Positions 1 to 7,031 of a stretch of 20,522 nucleotides of DNA are shown here, piece by piece. Position 1 is the stretch's first letter. The number at the start of each line of letters is the position of its first letter. The DNA is from Acetobacteraceae bacterium. Its GTDB lineage: Bacteria > Pseudomonadota > Alphaproteobacteria > Acetobacterales > Acetobacteraceae. The DNA lies in assembly GCA_947475475.1 (NCBI GenBank), contig CANJOG010000003.1, forward strand, positions 1 through 20,522, in the 5' to 3' direction. The notes below the pieces were generated by a model, which was not told the origin of the DNA, ran no database searches, and saw only the letters and a list, made by a program, of their open reading frames with translations. The position numbers were made by a program, and so were the translations under genes.

Positions 1-74
1 ACCGCGAACCACACAAATGGTCAGCCAGATACAGAAGCTATCCGACCACAAGTGATGAATTTCCGCAGCCTGCT

Positions 75-135
75 AGAGCAACTTAGCCCGTCATTTTGGA
101 CCGCGTCGCGGACCAAAATGATCGGGTGTTGCTCT
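75..135. repeat. 61-bp interrupted inverted repeat
   Basis: Two arms of about 30 bp face each other. The outer blocks AGAGCAAC (75-82) and GTTGCTCT (128-135) are perfect complements. The inner blocks (92-105 and 105-118, CATTTTGG...CCGCG) pair at 13 of 14 positions. Between them lies a short imperfect segment with a 2-nt length difference. No T-run follows, so it is not a classical intrinsic terminator. Such a structure can be a large operator, a cruciform-type hairpin, or two abutting ends of a mobile element; no transposase is seen beside it. Presence of the palindrome is certain, its function unknown. Confidence 0.65.
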
Positions 136-351
136 CGATTTGCTGAGTGTTTTGATCGAAAACGCGTTGGATTGAATCATCACCAGCGCCGACGCCGGCG
201 CTGGCATCAACGGAAATCGGTGTATCGGCCTGCCATGGCGGTCGCCTGCACGCCAGGTGCTGCGCAGGGTTGATTTCTGCATTTATTGGCGGGTGTTGGT
301 GCTGTGGTTCAGCCGGCGGCGCCTGATCTGGTATCGGACGATGTCCGGCGT

Positions 352-381
352 TTGCGAAAAATCTGCATCGGTGGTTATCAT
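352..381 (+). promoter_or_regulatory. Candidate sigma-70 promoter of the tylF-like operon
   Basis: TTGCGA (352-357) and TATCAT (376-381) are separated by 18 nt; the -10 matches TATAAT at five of six positions. The predicted start would give a leader of about 85 nt before the ATG at 474. The -35 is only a partial match, so this is a suggestion. Confidence 0.3.
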
Positions 382-473
382 TCGGCATTGAAATACCCTC
401 CTTTGGGGCCTGGGTTGGGTGCGCGTCGAGGTGCGCGTGGCTGGGGGGGATTGCCGATGGGAGGCCTGAACGA

Positions 474-1220
474 ATGCCATTAGATGCTCTGCGGCAGTTA
501 TATGCCACGCTGCCGCGGCTGCGTGGCATGGGGCTGCTCGGCCAGACGCCGGGTATTGAACATGAGGTGATTCTGCCTTTTGCCAGTTATGCTCCCTGGC
601 GGAGCGATGCGGCGTTCAAGTCTATGTGGACGACGATCAAGGACTACACGCTGGTCGATAATTATCGCGCCTATGAGCTGTGGGATCTTGCTGGCCAGGC
701 CTGCCGGCTTTCCGGGGACGTGATCGAGGTCGGGGTCTGGCGCGGCGGGACGGCGATTCTGTTGGCGTCGCGGGCGGCGGCTGCGGGCAAGCGTTTGTAT
801 GCCTGCGACACGTTTGAAGGCGTCGTCAAGGCGGACGCCGTGGACCCGCATTATTCTGGCGGCGAACATGCGGACACGAGTTTGGGGTTCTTTGTGGCCT
901 TTTTGAGGAAGCAGCAGATCAAGAATTGCACCATTGCCCAGGGGGTTTTTCCGGACGAGACCGGTTGGCATCTGGTGGGTAATAGGTTCTGCTTTGCGCA
1001 TATCGATGTTGATGTTTATCGCACAGCGAAGGAGTGCTTTGCGTTCATCTGGGATCGCCTTGTTGTCGGCGGGATTGTGGTGTTCGATGATTATGGTTTC
1101 AGCACGTGCGAGGGGGTGACTCTGGCCGTCAATGAGTTGCGCGATGGGCTCGCCGATGGCGTCATTCTGCATAATCTCAACGGTCATGCGGTGATCATCA
1201 AGATTGGGGTGGCTGGCTAG
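474..1220 (+). CDS. TylF/macrocin-O-methyltransferase family protein
   Basis: Predicted class I SAM-dependent methyltransferase of 248 residues, close to the usual length of the TylF family, which O-methylates sugars of macrolides and is also common in surface-polysaccharide loci. Visible motifs are the SAM-binding loop EVGVWRGG (85-92), ACDTFEG (110-116) after the next strand, the metal-site type motif HIDVDVY (177-183) and FDDYGFSTCEG (204-214), all characteristic of this family. The ATG at 474 is preceded by GGGAGG (459-464) at 9-nt spacing. A 7-bp hairpin (1231-1250) separates it from the dehydrogenase gene, and the three plus-strand genes probably form one operon. Codon use is richer in TTT, TAT and AAT than in prpD/prpC, which may hint at accessory origin. 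The real substrate cannot be read from sequence; a sugar or polyketide-like acceptor is the family expectation. Confidence 0.85.
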   Translation: MPLDALRQLYATLPRLRGMGLLGQTPGIEHEVILPFASYAPWRSDAAFKSMWTTIKDYTLVDNYRAYELWDLAGQACRLSGDVIEVGVWRGGTAILLASRAAAAGKRLYACDTFEGVVKADAVDPHYSGGEHADTSLGFFVAFLRKQQIKNCTIAQGVFPDETGWHLVGNRFCFAHIDVDVYRTAKECFAFIWDRLVVGGIVVFDDYGFSTCEGVTLAVNELRDGLADGVILHNLNGHAVIIKIGVAG

Positions 1221-1268
1221 CATCTGTTCACGTCGCGCGCGGACGCGACGCTATGGGGGAAATTGTTC

Positions 1269-2030
1269 ATGCCTCGTCTCGGCGGAAAAGTCGCGCTGAT
1301 CACCGGTGCTGGCGCGGGGATTGGACGGCGTGCGGCGCTGTTGTTTGCCGCGGAGGGCGCGCAGGTCGCGGTTGCGGAGTTCAACGAGGAGAGCGGCCGG
1401 GCGACGGTGCGCGCGATTGAGGACGCGGGTGGGCAGGCGATTTTTGTGCGCACCGATGTTGGCGAGGAAGAGAGCGTGCGGGCGGCGGTGGGCGCGACTG
1501 TTGCGGCCTTCGGGAAGCTCACGACACTGTATAATAATGTCGGTGGGACCAATCCGCGCGATGGGGCGGTGACGGATGTGCCGGTCGAGGTGTTCTGGGA
1601 CTCGCTGCGGCGCGATCTGTTCGGGACGTTTCTGGGCTGCCGGTTTGGGATTCCGGAGATCATCAAGGCGGGTGGCGGGTCGGTGATCAATACGGCGTCG
1701 ATGGTCGCGCTGATGGGCAAGCCGGCGCCCTCGCAGGTGAGTTACACGGCGGCGAAAGGCGCGATTGTCGCGATGACGCGGGCGATGGCGGTGGAATATG
1801 CGCCGCATCGTGTGCGGGTGAATGCGATTGCGCCTGGCGTGACGCGGACGGAGCGGATTGCGGCCCGGCTCGATGCCGGGGCGATTCCGGCGGCGCTGAG
1901 TGCGCGACATCTGCTCGGGTTTCTGGAGCCGGAGGATATTGCGTATGCGGCGCTGTATCTGGCCTCCGATGAATCACGCATGATGACGGGGCATACGTTG
2001 CCAGTGGATAGCGGGATGACGATGTCATAG
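1269..2030 (+). CDS. Short-chain dehydrogenase/reductase (classical SDR)
   Basis: NAD(P)-dependent oxidoreductase of 253 residues, the standard size of classical SDRs. The cofactor loop TGAGAGIG sits at 12-19, the NNVGG motif (89-93; the usual NNAG with Val for Ala) follows, and the catalytic triad is Ser144, Tyr159 and Lys163 in YTAAK. The C-terminus GHTLPVDSGM fits the family ending that carries a Gly and Asp near the cofactor. I start at the ATG at 1269 because GGGGGA (1255-1260) lies 8 nt upstream; a TTG two codons earlier would be too close to it. The gene follows the methyltransferase by 48 nt and precedes the cupin gene by 29 nt, so the three are likely co-transcribed. The substrate is unknown; these SDRs often act on hydroxy-acids, sugars or 3-oxoacyl compounds. 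Confidence 0.88.
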   Translation: MPRLGGKVALITGAGAGIGRRAALLFAAEGAQVAVAEFNEESGRATVRAIEDAGGQAIFVRTDVGEEESVRAAVGATVAAFGKLTTLYNNVGGTNPRDGAVTDVPVEVFWDSLRRDLFGTFLGCRFGIPEIIKAGGGSVINTASMVALMGKPAPSQVSYTAAKGAIVAMTRAMAVEYAPHRVRVNAIAPGVTRTERIAARLDAGAIPAALSARHLLGFLEPEDIAYAALYLASDESRMMTGHTLPVDSGMTMS

Positions 2031-2059
2031 GGGCCGAGGCAAGTATTGGGAGGGTTGGA

Positions 2060-2467
2060 ATGAGCGAAGACTCAGAAACGAAGATTCCGCAGAGGCTGGT
2101 GATCAGTCATGCTGCGGAGTCGGAGTATGCGGCGCATCGGTTCCGGCCGCATTTGCAAATGCGGGATTTGGGCGTCGCGGAGGCGACGGGCGGGGCGGTG
2201 AATATCTATCTCACGCGGGTGAGCGCGCCGTTCAATCCGGCGGAGGAGCCGGGCGAGCATTATCATCTGCCGGATTTTCAATATTTCTATGTGCTCAAAG
2301 GGTGGCAGGTGATGCGCTTTGAAGGGCAGGGGGAAGTCACGTTCCGAGAGGGCAGCGGGTGGTTGCAGGCACGCGGGATCAGGCACCAGGTGCTGGGACA
2401 TTCGGATGATTTTGAGGTGCTGGCGGTGAGTTTGCCGGTGGCGTTTGAGACGGTGGCGGTGGGGTAG
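2060..2467 (+). CDS. Small cupin-domain protein
   Basis: A 135-residue single-domain cupin. Motif 1 reads GEHYHLPDFQYFYVLKG, giving the two metal-ligand histidines in HxH, with Gln where many cupins carry Glu. Motif 2 ends in GIRHQVLG with the third histidine. The fold therefore probably binds a divalent metal with three histidines. Small cupins of this kind act as isomerases, dioxygenases or sensors, and the sequence alone does not decide which. The ATG at 2060 has GGGAGG (2048-2053) 6 nt upstream. It is the last gene of the plus-strand trio and runs to within 8 nt of the convergent methyltransferase gene with no terminator visible between them. Confidence 0.82.
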   Translation: MSEDSETKIPQRLVISHAAESEYAAHRFRPHLQMRDLGVAEATGGAVNIYLTRVSAPFNPAEEPGEHYHLPDFQYFYVLKGWQVMRFEGQGEVTFREGSGWLQARGIRHQVLGHSDDFEVLAVSLPVAFETVAVG

Positions 2468-2475
2468 TTGCCACC

Positions 2476-4170
2476 CTAAGCCGCTTGGGTCGCTTCCCGT
2501 GCGGCTTCGCTGATGAGGTCTTCGGCGTTTTGCCAGAGTGCGGCGGTGTTTTTTGCGCCGGCGCGGTGGGACGCGGTGATGCGGGCGTGTTCGGCGGCGA
2601 GTGCGGCGAGAGTTGTTTGCGAGACTGCTGCGAGATCGGGGACGGCGATGTCGAGCAGGTCACGCGGTTCGAATTTGAGCAATCCGCCACCGTAGACACG
2701 GCTTTGCGCGCGGGCCGCGGACTGGATGCCCGGGGCGTTGAGGCAGAGCGTCAGGGCGGCGGCGAAATCTTCAGCAATGTTGTGCGGGTAGATGGCGTGG
2801 AATGTCGTCAGGCTGAGCGCGCGGGTGCGGTTGTGGATGAAGCGCAGGCCGGTGCGCCCGAAGACGGCCGCCCAGATGGGGGCTGGGGTGCGGGTTTCCA
2901 TGGCGAACCAGGGGCTGCGCGCGGCGAGCAGGTAGCGGCGGTGCAGGCCGGATGCTTCGGCGGTGGCGATGTAGGCTTGCTCGGCGGGGCCCAAGGTTTT
3001 GCCGATGACGGTTTTGCCGATGGAGAGCAGGAGTGTCGGGCGGTCGCGCTGGTGCAGGCTGGTGAGATCGGCGTCGGTGAAGGTGGTGTAGGCGACATCC
3101 GCGGCGCGGCCGATGCAGGGGAGCAGGGCGCTCCCGGGCAGGTTGAGTGCGCGGGCGCGGGACGGGGTGAGGTGGAAGAAGCTGTTGGCGCCGGTGGCGA
3201 TGCCGCGTTTGGTGGTGGCGAGATGGCGCAGCGTCACGAAGCCTGGCGGGATGGTGCGGGGACCCTCGCGGATGAGGAATTCCCATTTGCTGGCGTCACG
3301 CAAAGCTGCGGGCGCGAAGCTGGCGGGGCGGGCGATGCGGGCCAGGTTGGCAAGGCTGGATGGGGCGTCGCTGGTGGCGTCGAGGTGCCAGGCGCGGATG
3401 GTGGTGGGATGCGTGCCGGCGGGGTTTTCGAGGAAGAGCAGGCAGGCGGTGGTGAGTGCGTCACCGAAGATGTCGGCGCTCTGGGAGAACAGGACAAGCT
3501 CGCGCAGCAAACCATTGTCGATGAGGAAGTGCTTCAGCGCGGTGCCGAAATTGGCGTTCATCCATTCGGCGGGAATGATGATGGCGGCGCGTCCGCCCGG
3601 CGCGAGGGCGGCGGCGGCTTTCAGCGTGAAGAGCACATAGGCGTTGGAGAGGCGCGAGATAGTGACGCCGTGGCGGGCGGAGAAATCGGCGAAGATGCCG
3701 GGGCCGTATGCCATGTCGTGATGGCGGAGATAGGGCGGGTTCATCAGCACGGCGTCGAAGTGTGTGGGCAGGTCGGTGGTGAGAAAGTCGGCTGCGATGA
3801 TGCGCTCGGTTTGTGCGGCCTGCGTGGCGCGATAGGCGGCGAGAATGACGGGGTCTTTCTCGAAGGCGGTGATGGCAATGTGCGGTGCACGGGCACGGGC
3901 AGCGCGGGTGAGTGCGCCGAGGCCGATTGCGGGGTCGAGCAGGCTGCTCGGATGGTTCGCCAGTGCCCAATCGGCCATCAGGACCGCGATGGCGGGCGGG
4001 GTGAAGAATTGCGCATGGGCGCGGCGATGGGCGTGTGGGATAGCGGCGGCGTAGGCGGCTTCGGCGCTCGCGGAGTCTGGAAGTTTGCTGGCAGAATCGA
4101 GCAGAATCGAGGTGTCGAGTGATGCGGTCTCGCGCCGATGGCGGTCCTGCCTGTTGCCGGGGCGGCCCAT
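2476..4170 (-). CDS. N6-adenine DNA methyltransferase (TaqI/Eco57I-like), solitary
   Basis: Predicted 564-residue gamma-type DNA adenine methyltransferase. In order it shows QFFTPP (54-59), the SAM-binding motif I LLDPAIGLGAL (77-87), FEKDP (103-107), an acidic strand ending DFL (128-130) and the catalytic NPPY (144-147). The C-terminal two thirds resemble the target-recognition region of TaqI-like enzymes. No nuclease motif is seen in it and no restriction endonuclease gene adjoins it, so it is probably an orphan methyltransferase. The start chosen overlaps the stop of the upstream DUF2272 gene as TAATG at 4168-4172, which implies translational coupling. Upstream residues in the same frame are arginine/histidine-rich and are the shadow of that gene. 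Last gene of the five-gene minus-strand unit. Recognition sequence and role (gene regulation, protection) cannot be inferred. Confidence 0.85.
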   Translation of the reverse strand: MGRPGNRQDRHRRETASLDTSILLDSASKLPDSASAEAAYAAAIPHAHRRAHAQFFTPPAIAVLMADWALANHPSSLLDPAIGLGALTRAARARAPHIAITAFEKDPVILAAYRATQAAQTERIIAADFLTTDLPTHFDAVLMNPPYLRHHDMAYGPGIFADFSARHGVTISRLSNAYVLFTLKAAAALAPGGRAAIIIPAEWMNANFGTALKHFLIDNGLLRELVLFSQSADIFGDALTTACLLFLENPAGTHPTTIRAWHLDATSDAPSSLANLARIARPASFAPAALRDASKWEFLIREGPRTIPPGFVTLRHLATTKRGIATGANSFFHLTPSRARALNLPGSALLPCIGRAADVAYTTFTDADLTSLHQRDRPTLLLSIGKTVIGKTLGPAEQAYIATAEASGLHRRYLLAARSPWFAMETRTPAPIWAAVFGRTGLRFIHNRTRALSLTTFHAIYPHNIAEDFAAALTLCLNAPGIQSAARAQSRVYGGGLLKFEPRDLLDIAVPDLAAVSQTTLAALAAEHARITASHRAGAKNTAALWQNAEDLISEAAREATQAA

Positions 4171-4964
4171 TACGACGCGGGCCGGTCGGTGAGGCGGAGG
4201 ATGACGAACCAGGCGTGGCGTGGGTCTGCGAGCAATCCGTTGGCGTCGATCGGGATTTGCCGTGCGGTGACGGCGTCCGCGACATTGCCGCCGATGACGG
4301 TGAGCAATGTTGGCGTGGCGTGGGTGACGATGTCGCAATGGGATGGAAAGCGCGGTGCGGGAAGAGCATCGAAAGTGATGGCGCGGGCGCTGGCGCGGCC
4401 GGCGCAGATGAGGTCGCCTTCGCGCGGGGCGTAGGTGGTGGGGCGCTCGGCGTGCAGCAGCGCGTTCCCGGATTTCGCCGCGTTGATGTAGTCGGCATGG
4501 GCGGCGGCATAGGGGAAGACGGGGCCGGCGCCAGACATGCGCATCACATAGGAGATGAAGGCGGCGGACCAGGCATAGGTGGCGTCGCGGTCCGGCGGGA
4601 AGGGGGCGCCATTGGAATCATGCTTTCCGGTCCAGCGGGATTCGGGAGTGTTGGCATTGAGGCCGAGCCACCAGTAGAGGCCGACGCGCTGCCAGAGACC
4701 GGGGTCGCGCTCGGGTTTGTTGGATGGGATGGGCGCATCTTCCTCTTCATCGTCGAAGCGGGCGCCGAAGGCGCGCCATTCCGCGAGGGCGATTGAGACG
4801 ACGGCATCACGGGAGAAGGGTTCGTATTGTTTGCGGGCGAATTCCGGCACATGCGCGTCCGGTGGGACGGTGCAGGCAGCCAAGGTGCAGGCGAGGAGCG
4901 TACAGGCGGGCAGGAGTGCGGCGAGGCGGCCTTGTTCCGGGCGGTGGAACCAGGGTTTACGCAT
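4170..4964 (-). CDS. DUF2272-family lipoprotein with a CHAP-like motif layout
   Basis: A 264-residue predicted lipoprotein. The N-terminus has basic residues, a short hydrophobic stretch and the lipobox LAAC (Cys31), or alternatively LLAC (Cys26). The body matches the DUF2272 family, common in alphaproteobacteria and of unknown function. WSAAFISYVMRMSG (132-145), then HADY (156-159), PREGDL (180-185), HCDIVTH (209-215) and IGGNV (224-228) follow the order of motifs in CHAP/NlpC-P60 cell-wall amidases (WCxxF, GD, HxGIV, xEGN), but the nucleophile Cys is replaced by Ser133. A cell-envelope role in the periplasm is therefore an inference. The ATG lies inside the 3' end of mtnA (8-nt overlap), and its stop overlaps the methyltransferase start, so all three are probably translated from one transcript. 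Confidence 0.78.
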   Translation of the reverse strand: MRKPWFHRPEQGRLAALLPACTLLACTLAACTVPPDAHVPEFARKQYEPFSRDAVVSIALAEWRAFGARFDDEEEDAPIPSNKPERDPGLWQRVGLYWWLGLNANTPESRWTGKHDSNGAPFPPDRDATYAWSAAFISYVMRMSGAGPVFPYAAAHADYINAAKSGNALLHAERPTTYAPREGDLICAGRASARAITFDALPAPRFPSHCDIVTHATPTLLTVIGGNVADAVTARQIPIDANGLLADPRHAWFVILRLTDRPAS

Positions 4965-6051
4965 GCTCGGGGAAAAGTTCCGTCAGGCCGGCTTCGCTGG
5001 CGGCACAGATGCCGCGTTCAGTGATCAGGCCGGTGACCAGGCGTGCGGGGGTGACGTCGAAGGCGGGGTTGGCAGCAGGCGAGGCGGTGGGGACGACGCG
5101 GATCGTGGCGATGCTGCCATCGAGCGCGCGGCCGGTGACGGTGGTGAGTTCTGTGGCGGGACGTTCCTCGATGGGGATTTCGCGGATGCCGTCGCGGACG
5201 TTCCAGTCGATCGTGGAGGAGGGCAGACCGACATAGAAGGGCAGGTTATTGTCGTGCGCGGCGAGTGCCTTCAGATAGGTGCCGATCTTGTTGCAGACAT
5301 CGCCCTGGCGGGTGACGCGGTCGGTGCCGACGATGACCATGTCGACCTCGCCATGCTGCATCAGATGGCCGCCGGCATTATCGGCGATGACGGTGTGCTT
5401 GACGCCATGCATGCCGAGCTCCCAGGCAGTGAGTGCGGCGCCCTGGTTGCGCGGGCGGGTTTCGTCGACCCAGACGTGGACGGCGATGCCGAGATCATGC
5501 GCCATGTAGATCGGTGCGAGTGCGGTGCCCCAGTCGACCGTGGCGATCCAGCCGGCATTGCAATGGGTGAGCAGATTGACGGGACGGCCCGGCTTTTTCG
5601 CGGCGATGTCCTGGATGATCGCCAGGCCATGGCGGCCGATGGCTTCGTTCTGGGCGACATCCTCATCGGCGATGGCGGCGGCTTCGGCATAGGCGGCGCG
5701 GACGCGTTCGGCCGGTGCGGTGTTGCGCAGGACGGTGAGCATGCGCGCGATGGCCCAGCGCAGATTGATGGCGGTTGGGCGGGTGTCGGCGAGGATGGCG
5801 GCCTCGCGCTCCATGGATTCGGTGCGGGCATCCTGGCGCAGGGCCAGGCAGAGGCCGTAGGCGGCGACGGCGCCGATCAATGGGGCGCCGCGCACCTGCA
5901 TCGACTTGATGGCCTGGGCCACTTCGGAGGGTTCGGTGAGGCGCAGGATATCGACCGTCCAGGGCAGCCTGGTCTGGTCGAAAATATGCACCGACCAGTT
6001 GTCATCCCGGTTCACCCATACGCTGCGGTAGGGAGTGCCTTCGATCTTCAT
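4957..6051 (-). CDS. mtnA: S-methyl-5-thioribose-1-phosphate isomerase
   Basis: Cytoplasmic isomerase of the methionine salvage pathway, converting 5-methylthioribose-1-phosphate to 5-methylthioribulose-1-phosphate. The 364-residue protein has the usual family length and the signatures RGAPLIGAVAAYG (54-66), THCNAGWIATVDWGTALAP (162-180) with the catalytic Cys164, VDETRPRNQGA (195-205), and IVGTDRVTRQGDVCNKIGT (240-258) with the proton-transfer Asp244. The ATG at 6051 gives a start at the expected position before the conserved region; a weak GGAA lies 8 nt upstream. It is 54 nt downstream of the UPF0262 gene and overlaps the DUF2272 gene by 8 nt. No other salvage genes (mtnB, C, D, K or P) lie nearby. 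Closest alternative families are eIF-2B alpha-like and ribose-1,5-bisphosphate isomerase proteins, but the Cys and Asp motifs favour MtnA. Confidence 0.95.
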   Translation of the reverse strand: MKIEGTPYRSVWVNRDDNWSVHIFDQTRLPWTVDILRLTEPSEVAQAIKSMQVRGAPLIGAVAAYGLCLALRQDARTESMEREAAILADTRPTAINLRWAIARMLTVLRNTAPAERVRAAYAEAAAIADEDVAQNEAIGRHGLAIIQDIAAKKPGRPVNLLTHCNAGWIATVDWGTALAPIYMAHDLGIAVHVWVDETRPRNQGAALTAWELGMHGVKHTVIADNAGGHLMQHGEVDMVIVGTDRVTRQGDVCNKIGTYLKALAAHDNNLPFYVGLPSSTIDWNVRDGIREIPIEERPATELTTVTGRALDGSIATIRVVPTASPAANPAFDVTPARLVTGLITERGICAASEAGLTELFPEHA

Positions 6052-6105
6052 GCGTCGCGTTCCGTCTGGGCTTGTGGGACCGGCGGTTGGGCCGGGGCAG
6101 TGCTG

Positions 6106-6687
6106 CTAAATCCGTTGATGCAGCACGCAGAGCAAGGTGAACAAGCGCCTTGCTGTTTCATGATCGATTTCGACCTTGCGGCCGAGGCGCAGCATCATCA
6201 GATCGGCGCCTTCGTTGTGCAGCCCGCGGCGGCCCATGTCGATGGCCTGGATGCGGGCTTCGCGGCCTTCCTCGACGGCCTTGGCATGGCTGTCGACGAG
6301 AAGCTGATAGTCCTTGATGAGGCCACGGAACGGGCCGAGGGCCAGCGCCAGGATGGAGAGCGGCGCATCCTCGCGGTCGCGCACGTCGAAGACCAGGCGG
6401 CCCTGCTGGATCGAGAGATGCAGGATGAACGGGCCGGTGCTGGTATTGGGCAGGCCGATCGGGGCGAAGGAGTTCTCGTGCTGGAGATCGGCGACGGCCT
6501 GGGCGCGGTCGGCTTCGAGCAGCGGCGTCTGGCGCAGCGTCAGAGGCTCGCCTTCGAGCACGACGCGCAGGAGGAAATCCTGGCTGGAATCGCGCGTGGG
6601 CTCGGACGCTGTCTCGGGCGCCTCGGTGGGTGAGGCGTCCGGCTTGGCGATCTCGGGGGTCGCGTTGGCGCTAGCCAGGGCAGTCAT
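6106..6687 (-). CDS. UPF0262 family protein
   Basis: A 193-residue conserved alphaproteobacterial protein of unknown function. Diagnostic segments are ENSFAPIG (71-78), IDMGRRGLHNEGADL (149-163) and TARRLFTLLCVLH (178-190), all very typical of UPF0262. The first 35 residues are a low-complexity, Ala/Pro/Thr/Glu-rich extension not needed for the family fold, which makes this copy longer than the usual roughly 160 residues. The ATG overlaps the stop of the DUF983 gene as ATGA (6684-6687), supporting this start and translational coupling. No signal peptide or membrane segment is seen, so it is probably cytoplasmic. Its conserved linkage here to mtnA says nothing definite about function. Confidence 0.9.
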   Translation of the reverse strand: MTALASANATPEIAKPDASPTEAPETASEPTRDSSQDFLLRVVLEGEPLTLRQTPLLEADRAQAVADLQHENSFAPIGLPNTSTGPFILHLSIQQGRLVFDVRDREDAPLSILALALGPFRGLIKDYQLLVDSHAKAVEEGREARIQAIDMGRRGLHNEGADLMMLRLGRKVEIDHETARRLFTLLCVLHQRI

Positions 6688-7031
6688 CCCACGTCCATCT
6701 TCAGCATGTTCAGCTTCAGCATGGCGCCGATCGTGGCGCCCTTGATCGGCTGCAGGAAGAGCAGTGCCAGGATCAGCGTCATCGGCACGAAGATGGCGGT
6801 CTGGATCCAGAGATCGGGCGAGAAAGTCTTTTCAGAAAACAGCATGAGCGGGACGACGATGTGGCCGACCGCGACAATGGTGAAATAGGGCGGCGCGTCA
6901 TCGGCGCGCGCCTCACCGACCGGGGCGCCGCAATGGCTACATTCCGGCACGACCTTGAGGAAGCGGCCGAACAATTTGGTCTCGCCGCAGCCGGGGCAGC
7001 GGCCCGCGAGGCCGCGCAGGAGCGCGGTCAT
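6684..7031 (-). CDS. DUF983 membrane protein with zinc-ribbon N-terminus
   Basis: A 115-residue protein of the DUF983 family. Two CxxC knuckles, CPGCG (12-16) and CSHCG (31-35), form a probable zinc ribbon. DDAPPYF (44-50) follows, then two hydrophobic segments (about 51-66 and 75-95) that should cross the inner membrane, with a positively charged tail. The length is normal for the family, whose function is unknown. It is the first gene of the minus-strand unit leading to mtnA and the methyltransferase, with a 4-nt overlap into the UPF0262 gene. No strong ribosome-binding site precedes the ATG, and no clear promoter was found in the 767-bp space upstream. Confidence 0.88.
   Translation of the reverse strand: MTALLRGLAGRCPGCGETKLFGRFLKVVPECSHCGAPVGEARADDAPPYFTIVAVGHIVVPLMLFSEKTFSPDLWIQTAIFVPMTLILALLFLQPIKGATIGAMLKLNMLKMDVG

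Larger units (their letters stand above)
1..473. other. Left-edge intergenic region, no convincing gene
   Basis: Open frames here look like chance products of GC-rich DNA, with arginine/histidine-rich translations. Positions 2-55 (+) read as a short protein-like tail ending in QIQKLSDHK and TGA. It could be the 3' end of a gene lying mostly outside the window, but it is too short to call. The stretch contains the long inverted repeat at 75-135, a smaller perfect hairpin (9-bp arms 183-191 and 196-204, 4-nt loop) and a candidate promoter for the next gene. Confidence 0.5.

Noticed and set aside
2485..4122. 545-codon plus-strand ORF opposite the methyltransferase
   Set aside because: Gly/Glu/Ala-rich antisense shadow of a high-GC gene; the minus strand carries clear catalytic motifs.
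4717..6633. 638-codon plus-strand ORF opposite mtnA and UPF0262
   Set aside because: It spans three real minus-strand genes and their junctions; no motif; typical GC-rich antisense frame.
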